Below, piece by piece: positions 48,757-55,168 of a stretch of DNA of 64,000 nucleotides. A model generated the notes under the pieces. It searched no databases. It had not been told where the DNA came from and saw only the letters and a program-made list of their open reading frames with translations. Position numbers and translations under genes: made by a program. Position 1 is the first letter of the stretch. Each line of letters opens with the position of its first letter. The stretch lies in the NCBI GenBank assembly GCA_036245525.1, contig BTPG01000006.1:71298964-71362963 (forward strand), written 5' to 3'. This DNA is from Semisulcospira habei. Its lineage: Eukaryota > Mollusca > Gastropoda > Semisulcospiridae.

Positions 48757-51431
48757 GCGATAGGGCTTTGCCTTTATTGTCTTTTGTTTTTTGGCACTGC
48801 TTAGTACTTGGTACAAAAAACAAACGTTATAGCGACTTCTTTGTTTAATCCTCCGGTACACGCTTCTGTGGCCTGTCTATCTACCCGGCTACAGTATGCA
48901 TGCAACCACCGGTAATGTGCACAGTACAGACAGGCGGCTGTTGAACGGTGTAAAAAGCTAATGATACTGACCTTGCGGGAGGTGAAAGAACGAGACGGTG
49001 AGTCCAGCCACTAGGTCGCCGATGATGTTTTGTCGGAAGTTGTACTTGCGGATGGTCTTCACCACGGGCAGGTAACCCAGAGCGGATCGACCAACACACC
49101 TCGGCGTACACCTGGAACCAATCGAATTTAACATTCTAAACTGTACAAGTTGGCGACGTACATTTTTGCAGGCTTTAGTTAACACATTCAGTCAAAAAGC
49201 GAATACGCTCCAACTGCAAGAGACATTTATCTAAACGACACCAGCAAAACGCGGGGGCGGCTCGTGAGTGTCTATGTCTCTTGCCGAAACCGTTTTGTGT
49301 CCATATCATTTTCTGCGTATCTTCGACGTTGAATTTATCATGATTTCCAAAACACACTTAAAACGTACAGTCAACAAGCGAACACGATCCAACTGCAAGA
49401 GACATCGATCCGCATGAGCCTCCGCAATTGCGGGGGCTCATAGGGGTCTATGCCTCCTGCTTACACCAATTGAATCCATGTTTCAGGTATTGGAGGCTTG
49501 TGCCTTTCGGCGTTAGCTTATGAGGGCATATGCCGCTTGCTGAAACCATGTTTTGTCCTTATTCCTTGCGGCCCATTGAATTTAGCCCCCACTAGGGTCT
49601 GCCCTAGGGGACTTGGGTGGAGTTAACTACTTTTAAGTTCCCAGGGTCACCCTTGTCAGCCCCACAGGGTGGGTTTTCCCCTCTATTCTGGGGCATGTGT
49701 TTCTGTTTAAACTTGGTCCATTCACCTGTCCGCCGTGAGATGGCCTTAGTCGCCTGCTCGGCGTTAAACCCCAATAACTAACTAACTCCATTCACCTGTA
49801 TTTTCCTTTTTCAAACTCTCCCTACTGTCTGCGCTGCCTGTAGCTCTTGATATTGGCTGTGTGTTGCTAAATGGACTTAGTTTATTTAGCGTATTAGACC
49901 GGTTGGCGACATACATTCAATATTCTGTTTAGTTGTGTTTTTTCACAAGCACTACAGGCACGTCCTGAGAAAGTCTTGTTGCTGTCGGGACGTTAAGCAA
50001 TGTACAACCAACCAACCAATCAATTCGCCTGTATTTTCTTTTTGTACACTCTCCCTATTGTCTGCGATGCCTGTAGCTCTAGATATTGGATGTGTGTTGC
50101 TAAATGATCTTAGTTTATTTAGCGTATTAGACCGGCTGGCGACATACATTTAATATACTGTTTAGGTTTTTTTCTCAGTGTAGGCACGTCCTGAAAAGTC
50201 TTGTTGCTGTCGGGACGTTAAGCAATGTACAACCAACTATGAATCCACTGGTACGGCCGGCTAAGGTGATTCTTGTTGGGTCCCAACCTCGGCGTCAACC
50301 AAACCTCGGCCAGAGTGACATATAATGATCACAAATTGTAATGTACATCAGCTTTTCAGTTTGCATTACTAAAAGTTCTCAGAATGGATGTAATAACCGT
50401 GAAATCAGTGATTAGCCATCCTGTTGGCCTACAATTTCACAACATTGGTGTGGCATATAGTGCTCACAAAAAAAGTAAGGGACGTCATGATTTCTGCTTG
50501 AAATACTAAAATGTCGGAAAACATCTTACATCTGTCCGTGGCGCAGTGGTTAAGGCGCCTGCCACCAATGCCAAAGGTACGCGGTTCGATACCGGGTTCC
50601 GGCGTTGGACTTTTCTCCTCTGGTAAGTGTCACCGTTAATTCGGGCGGACCGTCGGGGGTTCTTTCTCCGGGTACTCCGGTTCTTCCACCCCCCACTTTG
50701 GTACCGGTCTCAGGCCACTTTACAAAATTTCAAATACAAGCGAACAAAAATCTCTGTAACTTCAGTAGCTGACTGGCCCTTCGTTTGTCTTGTACTGTGT
50801 TTGTCTTAAATGGCGTAAATCCGTGTCTGTTTCGTGAGTGTGTGTGTTGGGTTTCAGGCGCGGCGCTTTGAGTCGATTTCCCCAAAATTGAGAAAAAAGC
50901 GCCTATATAATAACGGTATAATATATATCTGCAAAGTGCAGTCACCTTGTTGGTCTAATTAATGTTTTTACTTTTTAGGACTTTTTAAAAATTCAAACTA
51001 AAAGTAATACCTTTACTTTTTGTGAGCACTATGTCAGTGTCACACCAATGTTGTGAAATTGTAGGCCATTGGGATGGCAAATCGCTGATATACCCGAGAT
51101 TAAACCGATTCTGAGGACCTTTAGTAATTCAAGCTGAAATGTTGACATACCTTACTGTTTGTGAGCAGTATGCCACTTTGGCTGAGGTTGGGACCCAAAC
51201 GACTTACACACATTCCTTCCTGAACAAGTCGCAGATGGTCTTGCGAGTGTGTATGTCTTCATACTCCGCCTCAAGGGCTTCCTGACTGTACACACGGCGC
51301 TTGATGTTGATCAGCGCCGGCTCCTTGCTCTCGGGCGGGGGCGGGACGCCAGGGTCGTTGCTGTAGAGGGTGTTGAGGCTGCTTGTGATGTCGCCGTTGA
51401 TGTCCCCGTTGGTGCCAATGACGTCGTACGT
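23133..51431 (-). CDS. SLC26: SLC26-family anion transporter gene, eight exons seen, 5' end missing
   Basis: Exons 51431-51208, 49111-48972, 41328-40937, 37063-36790, 33724-33618, 33209-32925, 24759-24509 and 23667-23133 join in phase into 735 codons plus stop. All introns are GT-AG. Seen: a YSQEA N-terminal motif, the family signature PQGLAYGLLA formed across the exon 2/3 junction, about a dozen hydrophobic segments, and a C-terminal STAS domain. The order and length match SLC26 proteins (about 700-780 residues). These are plasma-membrane anion exchangers or channels for chloride, bicarbonate, sulfate or oxalate; prestin is the electromotile member. The nearest relatives appear to be SLC26A5/A6, but substrate cannot be read from sequence. 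The initiator ATG exon was not located upstream of 51431. Oddity: the conserved SLSRS anion-site motif is replaced by a sequence ending APPRT. Family assignment is very secure, subfamily is not. Confidence 0.95.
23816..23893. mobile_element. 78-bp inverted-repeat MITE in SLC26 intron 7
   Basis: CATATAGACCCACTCGGGGA and, inverted, CATAGACCTACTCAGGGAGT. Similar ends (CTCGGGGAGTGCACC) occur at 33320 with GTGTACTCCCAGGGTAGG near 33515. Confidence 0.5.
23905..24465. mobile_element. Fold-back element, family D
   Basis: Long inverted arms bearing ATATCTC..AAAGAACGACTTTTC and CTTTGCGAAGATATTTGCG, ends near GTCATCGG and GATGTCAAACGAC. In the intron between exons 7 and 8. Confidence 0.5.
24509..24759 (-). 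CDS. SLC26: SLC26 exon 7 (last TM segments and STAS linker)
   Basis: Enters at phase 0 and leaves at phase 2; acceptor TTCTAG, donor GTATGC. Encodes the WKINKPDFFIWIATALASI and DLDLGLLVGVVFSMVTI membrane segments, then LPGVRIFR, the start of the STAS domain. It is separated from exon 6 by an 8.2-kb intron holding an antisense LINE. Confidence 0.95.
24905..25075 (-). repeat. Retroposon 3' end with short tandem tail
   Basis: On the minus strand it reads toward AATAAAGTG and finishes with repeated TTCTGAG units (24918-24935), as non-LTR 3' ends do. No coding sequence remains. Confidence 0.35.
25083..25171. repeat. (CA)n microsatellite at the LINE 5' side
   Basis: About 44 CA units. Confidence 0.95.
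25263..26174 (+). CDS. LINE ORF1 with hydrophobic N-terminus, 2A motif and coiled coil
   Basis: 303 residues from the first ATG. Residues 3-19 and 44-56 are hydrophobic. Immediately after the second comes CDDVEANPGP (residues 58-67), matching the D(V/I)ExNPGP consensus of 2A peptides, where the ribosome skips the Gly-Pro bond. Residues about 98-158 are heptad-rich (a coiled coil for trimerisation in related ORF1 proteins). Then comes LEGRSRRKNLIFHGIP, the start of an RRM-like nucleic-acid-binding region, and a basic C-terminus. Ends in TGA at 26172. Intact in this copy. Confidence 0.85.
   Translation: MPISSVAFCAICGTFYWTFQNFMARKAQRKAALRYRTVSVSGPVAVILVFLVGFLLRCDDVEANPGPPKRQTLLTCQGNQDNQSPGGEANAVSEPTIADVFKMLNVMDKKMDSMKATMQEQMDKIQSDFTAVMKENKELKEKVTQLEDKLDDLEGRSRRKNLIFHGIPHPQGRSETWADCEKAVKSMLKDEMGIEEEIEVERAHRLKGGKAPHPIIVCFNKYKDKERILFERRTLKENKSRVYISEDFTPRVRDVRRKLLPFLKEAKQAGKKAFLRFDSLVVEGKTHAYDAATQRPVERRGQK
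26364..29782 (+). pseudogene. LINE ORF2 (endonuclease, reverse transcriptase, zinc knuckle) with one frameshift
   Basis: First in-frame ATG at 26364, though the frame is open from 26175 directly after the ORF1 stop. APE endonuclease motifs: MAWNIQG near the start, GDFNAR at 26811-26828 and SDHFPI at 27147-27164. Reverse transcriptase: KASGPDGLP, AGFRKGYST, YVDFSKAYDSV, SGVRQGCVLSP and catalytic YADD at 28614-28625. The frame shifts at a T7 run (28963-28969); the continuation in the next frame reaches TAG at 29780. It includes a CxxC..H..C knuckle near 29571-29627 and FECPKYSPLRKKY. Only this one lesion was seen, so the copy is young or recently active. Confidence 0.88.
29968..30012. repeat. 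(CA)n(CG)n alternating tract
   Basis: CA repeat passing into about ten CG units, then GCTCGCTCGC. Alternating purine-pyrimidine, Z-DNA-capable by composition. Confidence 0.85.
30133..30388. mobile_element. Family B2 long hairpin element
   Basis: The inner core CCAAGAGGCATAGATCTTCA and inverse is embedded in longer arms: GAGGTTTCGTTTGCGACGAA, CAACAACGAACGAGAG and GGATAACCAGA pair with inverse sequence at 30310-30388. A second copy is at 58088-58330. Confidence 0.6.
30411..30451. repeat. (GAT)n microsatellite
   Basis: About 13 units. Confidence 0.9.
30935..31117 (+). mobile_element. S1 SINE, 5'-truncated
   Basis: Retains the body from GCATGTCCGTTGAAAGGTCC to GGACGTTAAACCTAAAACTAA; the tRNA head is missing. 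Confidence 0.7.
31381..31790 (-). repeat. R3 interspersed repeat, nearly full length
   Basis: The minus strand runs from CCCACCCGGGTCTGCCCTGG to GTTAAGCAATGTACAATC, with landmarks TTAACTACTTTTTAGTTCCC, CCTCTATTCTGGGGCAT and TTGCTAAATG. No tRNA boxes or ORF; a retroposon of unknown source. Other copies are listed below. Confidence 0.7.
32491..32637. repeat. Long hairpin
   Basis: CAACAGTTTTGTTTGATATA plus GTGCCGAT..CAGATGTGATTAC, with inverse at 32589-32637; about 48-bp arms, 50-bp spacer. Intron 6 of SLC26. Confidence 0.5.
32784..32837. repeat. (ATT)n at a GCGCTATATA retroposon end
   Basis: Preceded by GGTTAAGCGCTATATACATG (32763), a signature shared with 48345-48390 and, inverted, 38240-38285 and 43312-43368. 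Confidence 0.8.
32925..33209 (-). CDS. SLC26: SLC26 exon 6 (anion-site region)
   Basis: 95 codons, phase 0 to phase 0, acceptor CCCCAG, donor GTTAGA. Contains VDDNQELVAYGVCNLLGAFF, aligning with [20 protein letters not shown] of prestin. Where vertebrate paralogues carry SLSRS, this exon has APPRT (33101-33087): the arginine is kept and the preceding serine is proline. It ends LPQAMLAGMIIVAMKDLLMQ. Confidence 0.95.
33400..33483. repeat. GC-rich hairpin, family C
   Basis: GGTCCTCGGGCCCGCGACGA and GGGCCCGCACAC pair with GTGTGCGGGCC..GGGGCTCG, several mismatches. Related to 41492-41565. Confidence 0.5.
33618..33724 (-). CDS. SLC26: SLC26 exon 5
   Basis: Short exon of 107 bp. Acceptor TTTCAG, donor GTGGGC, phase 1 to phase 0. 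It encodes a proline-rich link (IPAPKVPEMS) and the hydrophobic AIDGFIISILTFALNIALCK segment, equivalent to DAIAIAIVGFSVTIS in vertebrate members. Confidence 0.92.
33879..33995. mobile_element. TTAA MITE, CATTCAAGGC type
   Basis: TTAACTCATTCAAGGC to GCCTTGAATGACTTAA, with two internal ATAGCTTCGG words. Lies between SLC26 exons 4 and 5. Confidence 0.6.
34347..34573. mobile_element. Family B TTAA hairpin MITE
   Basis: Reference copy. Left end TTAATCCCTTGAGTGCC, right end GGCAGTCAAAGGGTTAA, the latter reading CCCTTTGACTGCC inward, a typical piggyBac-MITE terminus. The central hairpin is GCAAGAGGCATAGATCCTCA then TGAGCCCCCGCA and their inverses (34464-34530). Confidence 0.75.
34963..35178. mobile_element. 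Family A hairpin MITE nested in a fold-back element
   Basis: AACTCATTCTACCCC to GTAGAATGAGTTAA, same subtype as 415-640. It interrupts the fold-back element 34741-36162. Confidence 0.75.
35214..35529 (+). mobile_element. S1 SINE, full length, with target duplication
   Basis: A and B boxes at the start and body to ACTAACCAGCCAACC. Flanked by CACGTGAATT at 35204-35213 and 35530-35539. Confidence 0.85.
35547..35859 (+). mobile_element. Second S1 SINE inserted next to the first
   Basis: Flanked by CGTGAATTGGCCAAG (35532-35546) and CGTGAATTGGCTAAG (35860-35874), one mismatch. The duplication overlaps that of the preceding SINE, so two insertions used almost the same site. Confidence 0.85.
36162..36358. 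mobile_element. Family B hairpin MITE
   Basis: TTAA at 36162-36165 and 36355-36358, right end GAGGTCAAAGGGTTAA. It abuts the end of the fold-back element. Confidence 0.65.
36790..37063 (-). CDS. SLC26: SLC26 exon 4
   Basis: The acceptor is a weak GAAG and the donor GTACCA. The 274-bp exon encodes loop and membrane segments including IGLISMAVLLVVKIGINQRF followed by HKLPVPIPIDLIVV, matching the conserved KLPAPIP block of the family. It exits at phase 1. Confidence 0.93.
37180..37420. mobile_element. Family B hairpin MITE with homopolymer insert
   Basis: Hairpin 37243-37316 (loop includes TTCGTGAA). The right arm of the element is interrupted by T and G runs at 37338-37372. Confidence 0.55.
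38140..38203. repeat. Family B2 hairpin core
   Basis: CTCAAGAGGCATAGATGTTC and inverse ending CTATGCCTTTTGGAG. Confidence 0.5.
38660..38765. repeat. (GT)n and GCGC alternating tract
   Basis: GT units to 38732 then CGTGCGTGCGTG and GCGCGCGCGC. Confidence 0.9.
38764..38840. repeat. Family B2 hairpin core
   Basis: AACATCTCCAAGAGACATAG and inverse. It follows a GT/CG alternating tract at 38660-38764. Confidence 0.5.
39450..39653. repeat. (CATA)n microsatellite
   Basis: Imperfect CATA/TATA array with ACATTACATT interruption at 39600-39620. Confidence 0.9.
40225..40395. mobile_element. Family A hairpin MITE, ends eroded
   Basis: ACCATGATAATTCAAGGGTA and GTGCCAGATTAGCTTGGCGCC around the loop ATCA, with inverse arms. 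The flanking TTAA ends are not readable. Confidence 0.6.
40688..40885. mobile_element. Family A hairpin MITE beside SLC26 exon 3
   Basis: The left end TTAACCCTTGTAGCTCC is intact, the right end diverged. It lies about 50 bp downstream (gene sense) of the exon 3 donor. Confidence 0.6.
40937..41328 (-). CDS. SLC26: SLC26 exon 3 (TM1-TM5 region)
   Basis: This 392-bp exon begins with the second half of PQG|LAYGLLA, then PAVGLYTCFFPVICYVVFGTS, a classical SLC26 block. It carries an extracellular-loop N-glycosylation sequon (NLT) and ends LLHIK at phase 0 before donor GTAGAC. A family A hairpin MITE lies only about 50 bp beyond the donor, at 40688-40885. Confidence 0.95.
41492..41565. repeat. GC-rich perfect hairpin, family C
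   Basis: Arms of 35 bp without a mismatch (CTCGGGCCCACGACGGCCGC..) around the loop AGGC. Confidence 0.7.
41740..41985 (+). mobile_element. S1 SINE body, degraded
   Basis: Matches from ATCAAAGTGGTACAGTTGCAG to TGGACGTTCAAGCCCGAACT, with a C-rich expansion at 41838-41897. The head is unrecognisable. Confidence 0.55.
42010..42495. mobile_element. Fold-back element, family D
   Basis: GAGCACACAACGTTTTTCGC to TTAGGTCAACTGGCACTAC; collinear with 34741-36162 minus its insertions. The right end is cut by a TTAA MITE. Confidence 0.5.
42541..43253 (-). repeat. Two R3 repeats in tandem
   Basis: Copies at 42541-42898 and 42899-43253, both antisense and head to tail. The pair is flanked by CAAATTTTGG at 42527-42536 and 43257-43266, a 10-bp target duplication, inside the left part of a family A MITE that begins with TTAA at 42496. 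Confidence 0.75.
43275..43310. repeat. (AAT)n with an ambiguous base
   Basis: AAT repeat containing N at 43305, the only undetermined base in the window. Confidence 0.9.
43491..44260. mobile_element. 0.77-kb DNA transposon with GGCTTCC ends
   Basis: Left GGCTTCCTCAGACGGAGAAA, right inverse GGCTTCCCTACACGGAGAAA, each followed by many CATTTCG/CGAAATG words. The interior has a G+C-rich ATGGCGGC context at 43921. The short frame from there (about 46 codons) is not recognisable. Target duplication unclear. Confidence 0.5.
44261..45732. other. SLC26 intron 2 sequence without gene
   Basis: C-rich tract at 44474-44516, otherwise unremarkable; no frame shows domain-like sequence. Confidence 0.4.
45733..45919 (+). 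promoter_or_regulatory. Cluster of AGGTCA half-sites (nuclear-receptor-like)
   Basis: AGGTCA at 45883, 45889, 45896 and 45909, the second and third forming AGGTCAAAGGTCA (DR1). TTTGACCTTAACC at 45739 is the same motif inverted. Nuclear receptors bind such sites in animals, but tandem AAGGTCA words are also common as simple repeats, so function is unproven. Confidence 0.25.
46690..47135 (-). repeat. Two partial R3 repeats
   Basis: 46715-46797 and 46945-47133, antisense. The block ATGCCCCAAGAATAGAGAAG through CCCGGGTGGGGGCGTG and the following GTGTCTGAGTACTGGTTAAG are duplicated between 46717-46855 and 47051-47193. Confidence 0.6.
46845..46945. repeat. Inverted copy of sequence at 63757-63830
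   Basis: GACTGTCTAAGGTCAACTTT and TACTTGCGACGATAAAC match 63757-63830 in reverse. Both neighbourhoods also have ACTAATGGT(C/G)AAAACTTAAG (46464, 63706), probably ends of one DNA transposon family. Confidence 0.4.
47405..47522 (+). repeat. S2 SINE middle fragment
   Basis: AACGGGGGTTCTTTCTCTGG through ACTTTGGTATCAATTTCAG matches the body of the copy at 50527. It abuts an R3 repeat at 47527. Confidence 0.5.
47795..48440 (+). pseudogene. LINE RT C-terminal fragment with L2-like 3' end
   Basis: Encodes YKHYDNTLPAYLSF, SRSLRSSSQKLL and LKTAGARSFSYQAPS, a typical RT C-terminus, with later stops. The 3' part has a GT repeat and then AAAGCGCTTCGAGC..GGCGCTATATAAAA followed by (ATT)n, the style of L2-type tails. 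It interrupts an R3 repeat whose halves are 47527-47794 and 48441-48530. Confidence 0.6.
48155..48240. repeat. (GT)n microsatellite
   Basis: Inside the 3' UTR of the LINE fragment 47795-48440. Confidence 0.95.
48531..48697 (+). repeat. S2 SINE 3' half
   Basis: From AACTTCAGTAGCTCGC to GGCGCTTTGAGCCGATTTTC and AAAGCGCCTATTTAATGCGC, followed by (ATT)n at 48698-48756. Confidence 0.5.
48698..48756. repeat. (ATT)n microsatellite, S2 SINE tail
   Basis: Follows AAAGCGCCTATTTAATGCGC, so it is the SINE's tail; a similar (ATT)n at 48390-48442 is a LINE tail. Confidence 0.9.
48972..49111 (-). CDS. SLC26: SLC26 exon 2 (start of membrane domain)
   Basis: The exon enters at phase 2 and leaves at phase 1. 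It encodes the region preceding TM1, with LPVVKTIRKYNF and then DLVAGLTV and PQG, the start of the sulfate-transporter signature that is completed by exon 3. Acceptor is TTCCAG, donor GTCAGT. Confidence 0.93.
49195..49470. repeat. Two family B hairpin cores in tandem
   Basis: 49215-49285 (decayed) and 49396-49462 (GCAAGAGACATCGATCCGCA and inverse), followed by a further remnant to 49545. All lie upstream of SLC26 exon 2. Confidence 0.5.
49585..50012 (+). repeat. R3 repeat with a nested 58-bp retroposon
   Basis: Full-length R3. The insert 49729-49786 (CCGCCGTGAGATGGCC..GCGTTAAACCCCAATAAC) is flanked by TCCATTCACCTG at 49717-49728 and 49787-49798. Confidence 0.75.
50025..50245 (+). repeat. R3 repeat, 5'-truncated
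   Basis: Begins at CGCCTGTATTTTC and ends GACGTTAAGCAATGTACAACC, directly after the previous copy. Confidence 0.65.
50527..50925 (+). mobile_element. tRNA-derived SINE (family S2)
   Basis: Head GTCCGTGGCGCAGTGGTTAA (A box) and GGTTCGATACC (B box), then GGGTTCTTTCTCCGGGTACTCC and a 3' part with GCGGCGCTTTGAGTCGATTT and AAAAGCGCCTATATAATAA. It lies in the SLC26 intron between visible exons 1 and 2. Confidence 0.7.
51208..51431 (-). CDS. SLC26: SLC26 exon 1 of those visible (cytosolic N-terminus)
   Basis: Acceptor is a T-rich tract ending AACAG at 51433; donor is GTAAGT starting at 51207. The exon enters at phase 0 and leaves at phase 2. It encodes 74 codons of hydrophilic N-terminal region ending in RRVYSQEALEAEYE-type sequence and a short cysteine-bearing stretch. 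It has no methionine suited to initiation, so at least one upstream exon must exist. Confidence 0.9.
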
Positions 51432-51534
51432 CTGTTAAAAAAATATTTATATAATAATTGTGAATTTTAAGATTTCGGCAAAAATAGACATGCACCTCTT
51501 TATTGTGGAGAAAAAAATTGAACACCACCCAGCT

Positions 51535-51600
51535 GCAAGAGGCATATATCCTCGTGAGCCCCCGCAGTTGCGGGGGCTCATGAGGATCTATGCCTCTTGC
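51535..51600. repeat. Family B hairpin core upstream of SLC26 exon 1
   Basis: GCAAGAGGCATATATCCTCG with almost perfect inverse, loop AGTTG. Confidence 0.6.
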
Positions 51601-51700
51601 TGGCGCCACTTTCTTGGAGTGCTGAACGCGGCTATTTGGCTAAGAATCGATGAAGATTGCAGAAACACGGTCAGCTGGCAATAACGGGGTTACTGATATA

Positions 51701-52624
51701 TACTGATCAACAAAAGAAACGCGAAGTATTCTTTCAAATCACATTTTATTTAATCCAACATTTAAAAGTGGATTTCGGACAACCCGTACAACGGGTGTTA
51801 TCGATATTTTAGGAATAATATCATATGCACCCATCTGCATGGCTGATGGCTCTCATCCGTGAACAGGACGTTCTGCCACTGTCGCCAGGTCCAGTCGACA
51901 TGAGCCTGTGACCACTGTAGGCGTGCACGGCGATGACGGTCAGTAAGAACAGGTCCACGGGCTGGACGGCGGTTGTGCATATTATGCTCCACTACCCGTC
52001 GTCGCACTGTCTGGCCACTGATGGGTGCCTGGTGGTTGCCGATAACTTCTTTTGCTGTTTCTTCGGCCGACTGAAAGCGATTTTGCACGTGAGCCCGGAA
52101 ATTGTGGCGGACTTGCCGTGGAGTTGTCACACGTGGTCGTCCGCTTCGGGGAGCGTCAGCAGAAGACCCGTTGGCATGATAGCGTTGCTGCATCCTATAA
52201 ATGGTCGAAATGTGACATCTAAAGGCCACTGCCACAGCTTGTGGATCTTCTCCGGCTTCAAAACGCCCAAGAGCTCGTTCTCGCTGGAGAGCACCAAGTC
52301 TTGGCATGGTTGATGTGGCAACGGCGAAAGTGACAGAAAGCGTAACACTGCTGATTTTTTATTGCCTTGCATTGCTGAACACAGCTCATGACCCAACATC
52401 ACTCTGCAGTGCATGCACGTGCGTGGAAAGCATGCGCCGTGCGTCTTATCCAATACGGGTACCTCGTGCACAGGGAGGGTAACACGGTTACTTCCGTACG
52501 CTGACTGCATGCTTACATGTTGGTCGTACACTGGCTCTCAAAAATAGTGTAACTTGTATTTTCGTGGATTTATCATACGTATACAACATACACTCAAATT
52601 TTGCGTTTCTTATGTTGAGCAGTA
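51701..52624 (-). mobile_element. Tc1/mariner-type element, internally deleted
   Basis: Ends TACTGATCAACAAAAGAAAC (51701) and, inverted, TACTGCTCAACATAAGAAAC (52624), flanked by TA at 51699-51700 and 52625-52626. The 924 bp compares with about 1.6 kb for an autonomous relative. Located upstream of visible SLC26 exon 1. Confidence 0.85.
51798..52307 (-). pseudogene. Tc1-like transposase, N-terminal half only
   Basis: 169 codons. Residues 1-50 are a helix-turn-helix (RALGRFEAGEDPQAVAVAF), then the GRPR minor-groove motif, a second helix-turn-helix (SGQTVRRRV) and VLFTDES containing the first catalytic Asp. The frame then runs into unrelated sequence and stops; the second Asp and the last acidic residue of the DDE/D triad are gone. 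Cannot be an active transposase. Confidence 0.85.
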
Positions 52625-52626
52625 TA

Positions 52627-53294
52627 AATATAGAAAACAGACATTCAGTTTTTTTGCACAGGATGTTTTCTTATTGATAATTTGACTTGATTTTAAAGGA
52701 GTGATGTGTTTTGGTCTGATATAGCTTTTCTTACACGACTTGTCTAATTCAATGATTTATTTGCCTGTGGTTTCGTTTGCTCTGTTTCGATCAGTTTGGT
52801 TTGGTTTGAACGATTGAATTTGGTTGATTATAAGCAGATGAGACATTTCTACCTGTATACTTTCATTAGATTGTGTGTTGTTCTGGGTTCGTTTGGATTT
52901 TATTTGTTTGTTTGTTTTTCTTTTTAGTTGAACTGCTTTTAGCAGATAAGTAAACATTATTGGCCAATAAATGACACCCATAAAATGGAAAACGGCTCGC
53001 GCGGGAATCGTTGAAAATCATGAACAAAAACATGACTGCATGAGACAGACAAATCACGTGCATGCATCATACAATTTAACATACTGTAGACAAACATTCA
53101 GATTAAGAACAGCGAGGAAAACAAGACAGAAGGCGAGAGAAAAAGACCTACTATTACATGTATACATATTTATATAGAGGGGTTTCATATAGCAAGGTCA
53201 TTCTGCAGATTCTGCTGCTCTTTCAAAATGATTGAGGGTGAAATTGTGGGGTGAGGGTGAGATGGAGAAAACTCGAAATCATCTGCATCAGTTG
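52627..53294. other. No gene seen
   Basis: A/T-rich sequence between the Tc1-like element and a family B MITE. Confidence 0.45.
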
Positions 53295-53520
53295 TTAACC
53301 CCTTCACTGTCCTGAAAAAAAGCAAACACCACGCAACTGCAAGAGGCAAAGAACCTCATGAGCCCCCCGCATCACAGATGCGGGGGCTCATGAGGTTCTT
53401 TGCCTCTTGCTAATCCCATTCATATCCGTGTTCCTTGGATTGATGGGATATTTTTCGGTGCTGAATGTTGGCCTGCTTTCAAAGGCATCAGTTTGCGTCT
53501 ACAGGCTTTGTAGGAGTTAA
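53295..53520. mobile_element. Family B hairpin MITE, full length
   Basis: TTAACCCCTTCACTGTCC to GGCTTTGTAGGAGTTAA. The core has 33-bp arms around ACAG, with CAAAGAAC in place of CATAGATC. Confidence 0.75.
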
Positions 53521-53999
53521 ATACATAGAAGTTATACAAATTAAAATCTAAAATCCATACAATGAAAGAATATAACACCAAACTTAGTCAAAGGTTCTTG
53601 ACCCCTTGGGGGTGAATTAATTGGGTGTCGTTCCCGTCTGTTCGGGTAGGTGAAAGGAGTAAATGTTCTATTATTTTGTGAACTTGAAAATCTACCCTAA
53701 GTACATCCCCGAGAAGCTGCACAATTAGCAAAGTCAGGGGCCGTGGACACCGTGACCTAGCTATGCAGGCTGATGAAAAACTTTCGGCTATTTATATAAC
53801 CTTTTAAAATAGAGATGAAACGGTATTTATGTAGGAATAACGTTACGTATACTAGCAGCAAAAGGTATTGTATCGATGACACCAATAAAAAGTGTTGATC
53901 ACCCAGCCCCACCCCATCCCCACCCTTACTCCCCTCCCTCTTCTCCTCCTCACCCCGAACCAAGTGTACACGAGGGACTTTAATGTCAATGACCAGTCA

Positions 54000-54310
54000 G
54001 CAAGATGCATAGATCTTCATGAACCCCCGCACCTGTGTCTCTTGCGGTTGTGTCTCTGAAACCGGTATAAACTGTGAGTCTGATTAAAAACTTCGCAGAC
54101 GTAGATCTTCATGAACCCCGCGCCTACTGGGGGCTCATGAGGATCTATTCCTTTTGCCGCTGTTCGCTTTTTCAAAGCAGTAAGAGGGACAGCACCCAGT
54201 TTCACTGTCGGAAACTTTTGAGCACCACCCAACTGCAATAGGCAAAGAACCTCATGAGCTCCGCATTTTCGAGGGCTGATGAGGTTCTTTGGGTTCTTTG
54301 CCTCTTGCAG
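54000..54310. repeat. Three family B cores in a row
   Basis: 54001-54053 (half), 54095-54163 and 54235-54308. The last is of the CAAAGAACCTCA subtype with a duplicated GGGTTCTTT. Confidence 0.5.
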
Positions 54311-54493
54311 ACACTGTTTAAATCTGTGGTTGCTTGCATTCATGGGATTACTCGGCGCTGCATTCGCAAAAGTTCCAATAGCATCATGTTGCCTCCACTG
54401 GTAGTGAGGGAGTTGATTCCCACAGTGGAAATATTACACTCATGTTTCATTTGCCTTTCACGGTAACCGCACCATCGCCGGTCTAACAACATA

Positions 54494-54739
54494 ATTAGCC
54501 CATTCACTGTCGCGGAAATCTGAACACCAACCAGTTGCAAAAGACATAGATCCTCATGAGCCGCCGCAGTTGCGGGGGCTCATGAAGATCTATACCGCTT
54601 GCTAATACCACTTTAAATCTATGTTCCTGGAACATCTAGGTTTGTTTTTTGTTTCTTTGGTTGGGTTTTTTTTTTCTTGCTTTAAATTAACGAAGATTGC
54701 AGAAAAACAGTCTGCGTCAGCTGGCACTGAACGGGTTAA
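54494..54739. mobile_element. Family B hairpin MITE, full length
   Basis: Left TTAGCCCATTCACTGTC, right GGCACTGAACGGGTTAA, core 54536-54602. Confidence 0.7.
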
Positions 54740-55168
54740 TGACGCGTAGACATAACCCTTAGACTCCAAGAACGAAGTGACTTCTATTCTATAGAATGAA
54801 AGGCTTTTAGTTTTGGAAGTCTGAGGGTTAAACAGTATTCCTGATGCGCATTTGTTCACCTTCAGGAGTTGCACACAGTTTTGTTCACACCGTCTCATGA
54901 AGATTGATGGCTCTAGTCGGCTTCTTTCACATTAACGTTCTGCTGGTGACGGGAGTTAATGAGTTTTACGTCTAGCTGTAGCCAAAAATACTAACATAAA
55001 AGAACTGTCTGAAAAGGGTCCACGGAATAGGAAAATAACTATCACGTGTTTTCCACCCATAAATTAACGCACAGTTAAAGTTCCCTGCCTCTGCAAGGCA
55101 ATTAAAGGTGAATTGTTCGCAATATGTCCGTTATAAATGTTTTCAGTATATCGTACAATAAGGACTAT
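54740..55168. other. No gene seen
   Basis: Short frames only, none with recognisable content; the same holds for 55378-56071 and 56540-56954. Confidence 0.45.

Noticed and set aside
50537..50605. tRNA gene
   Set aside because: Same reasoning: head of the S2 SINE, repeated elsewhere without conservation of a tRNA fold.
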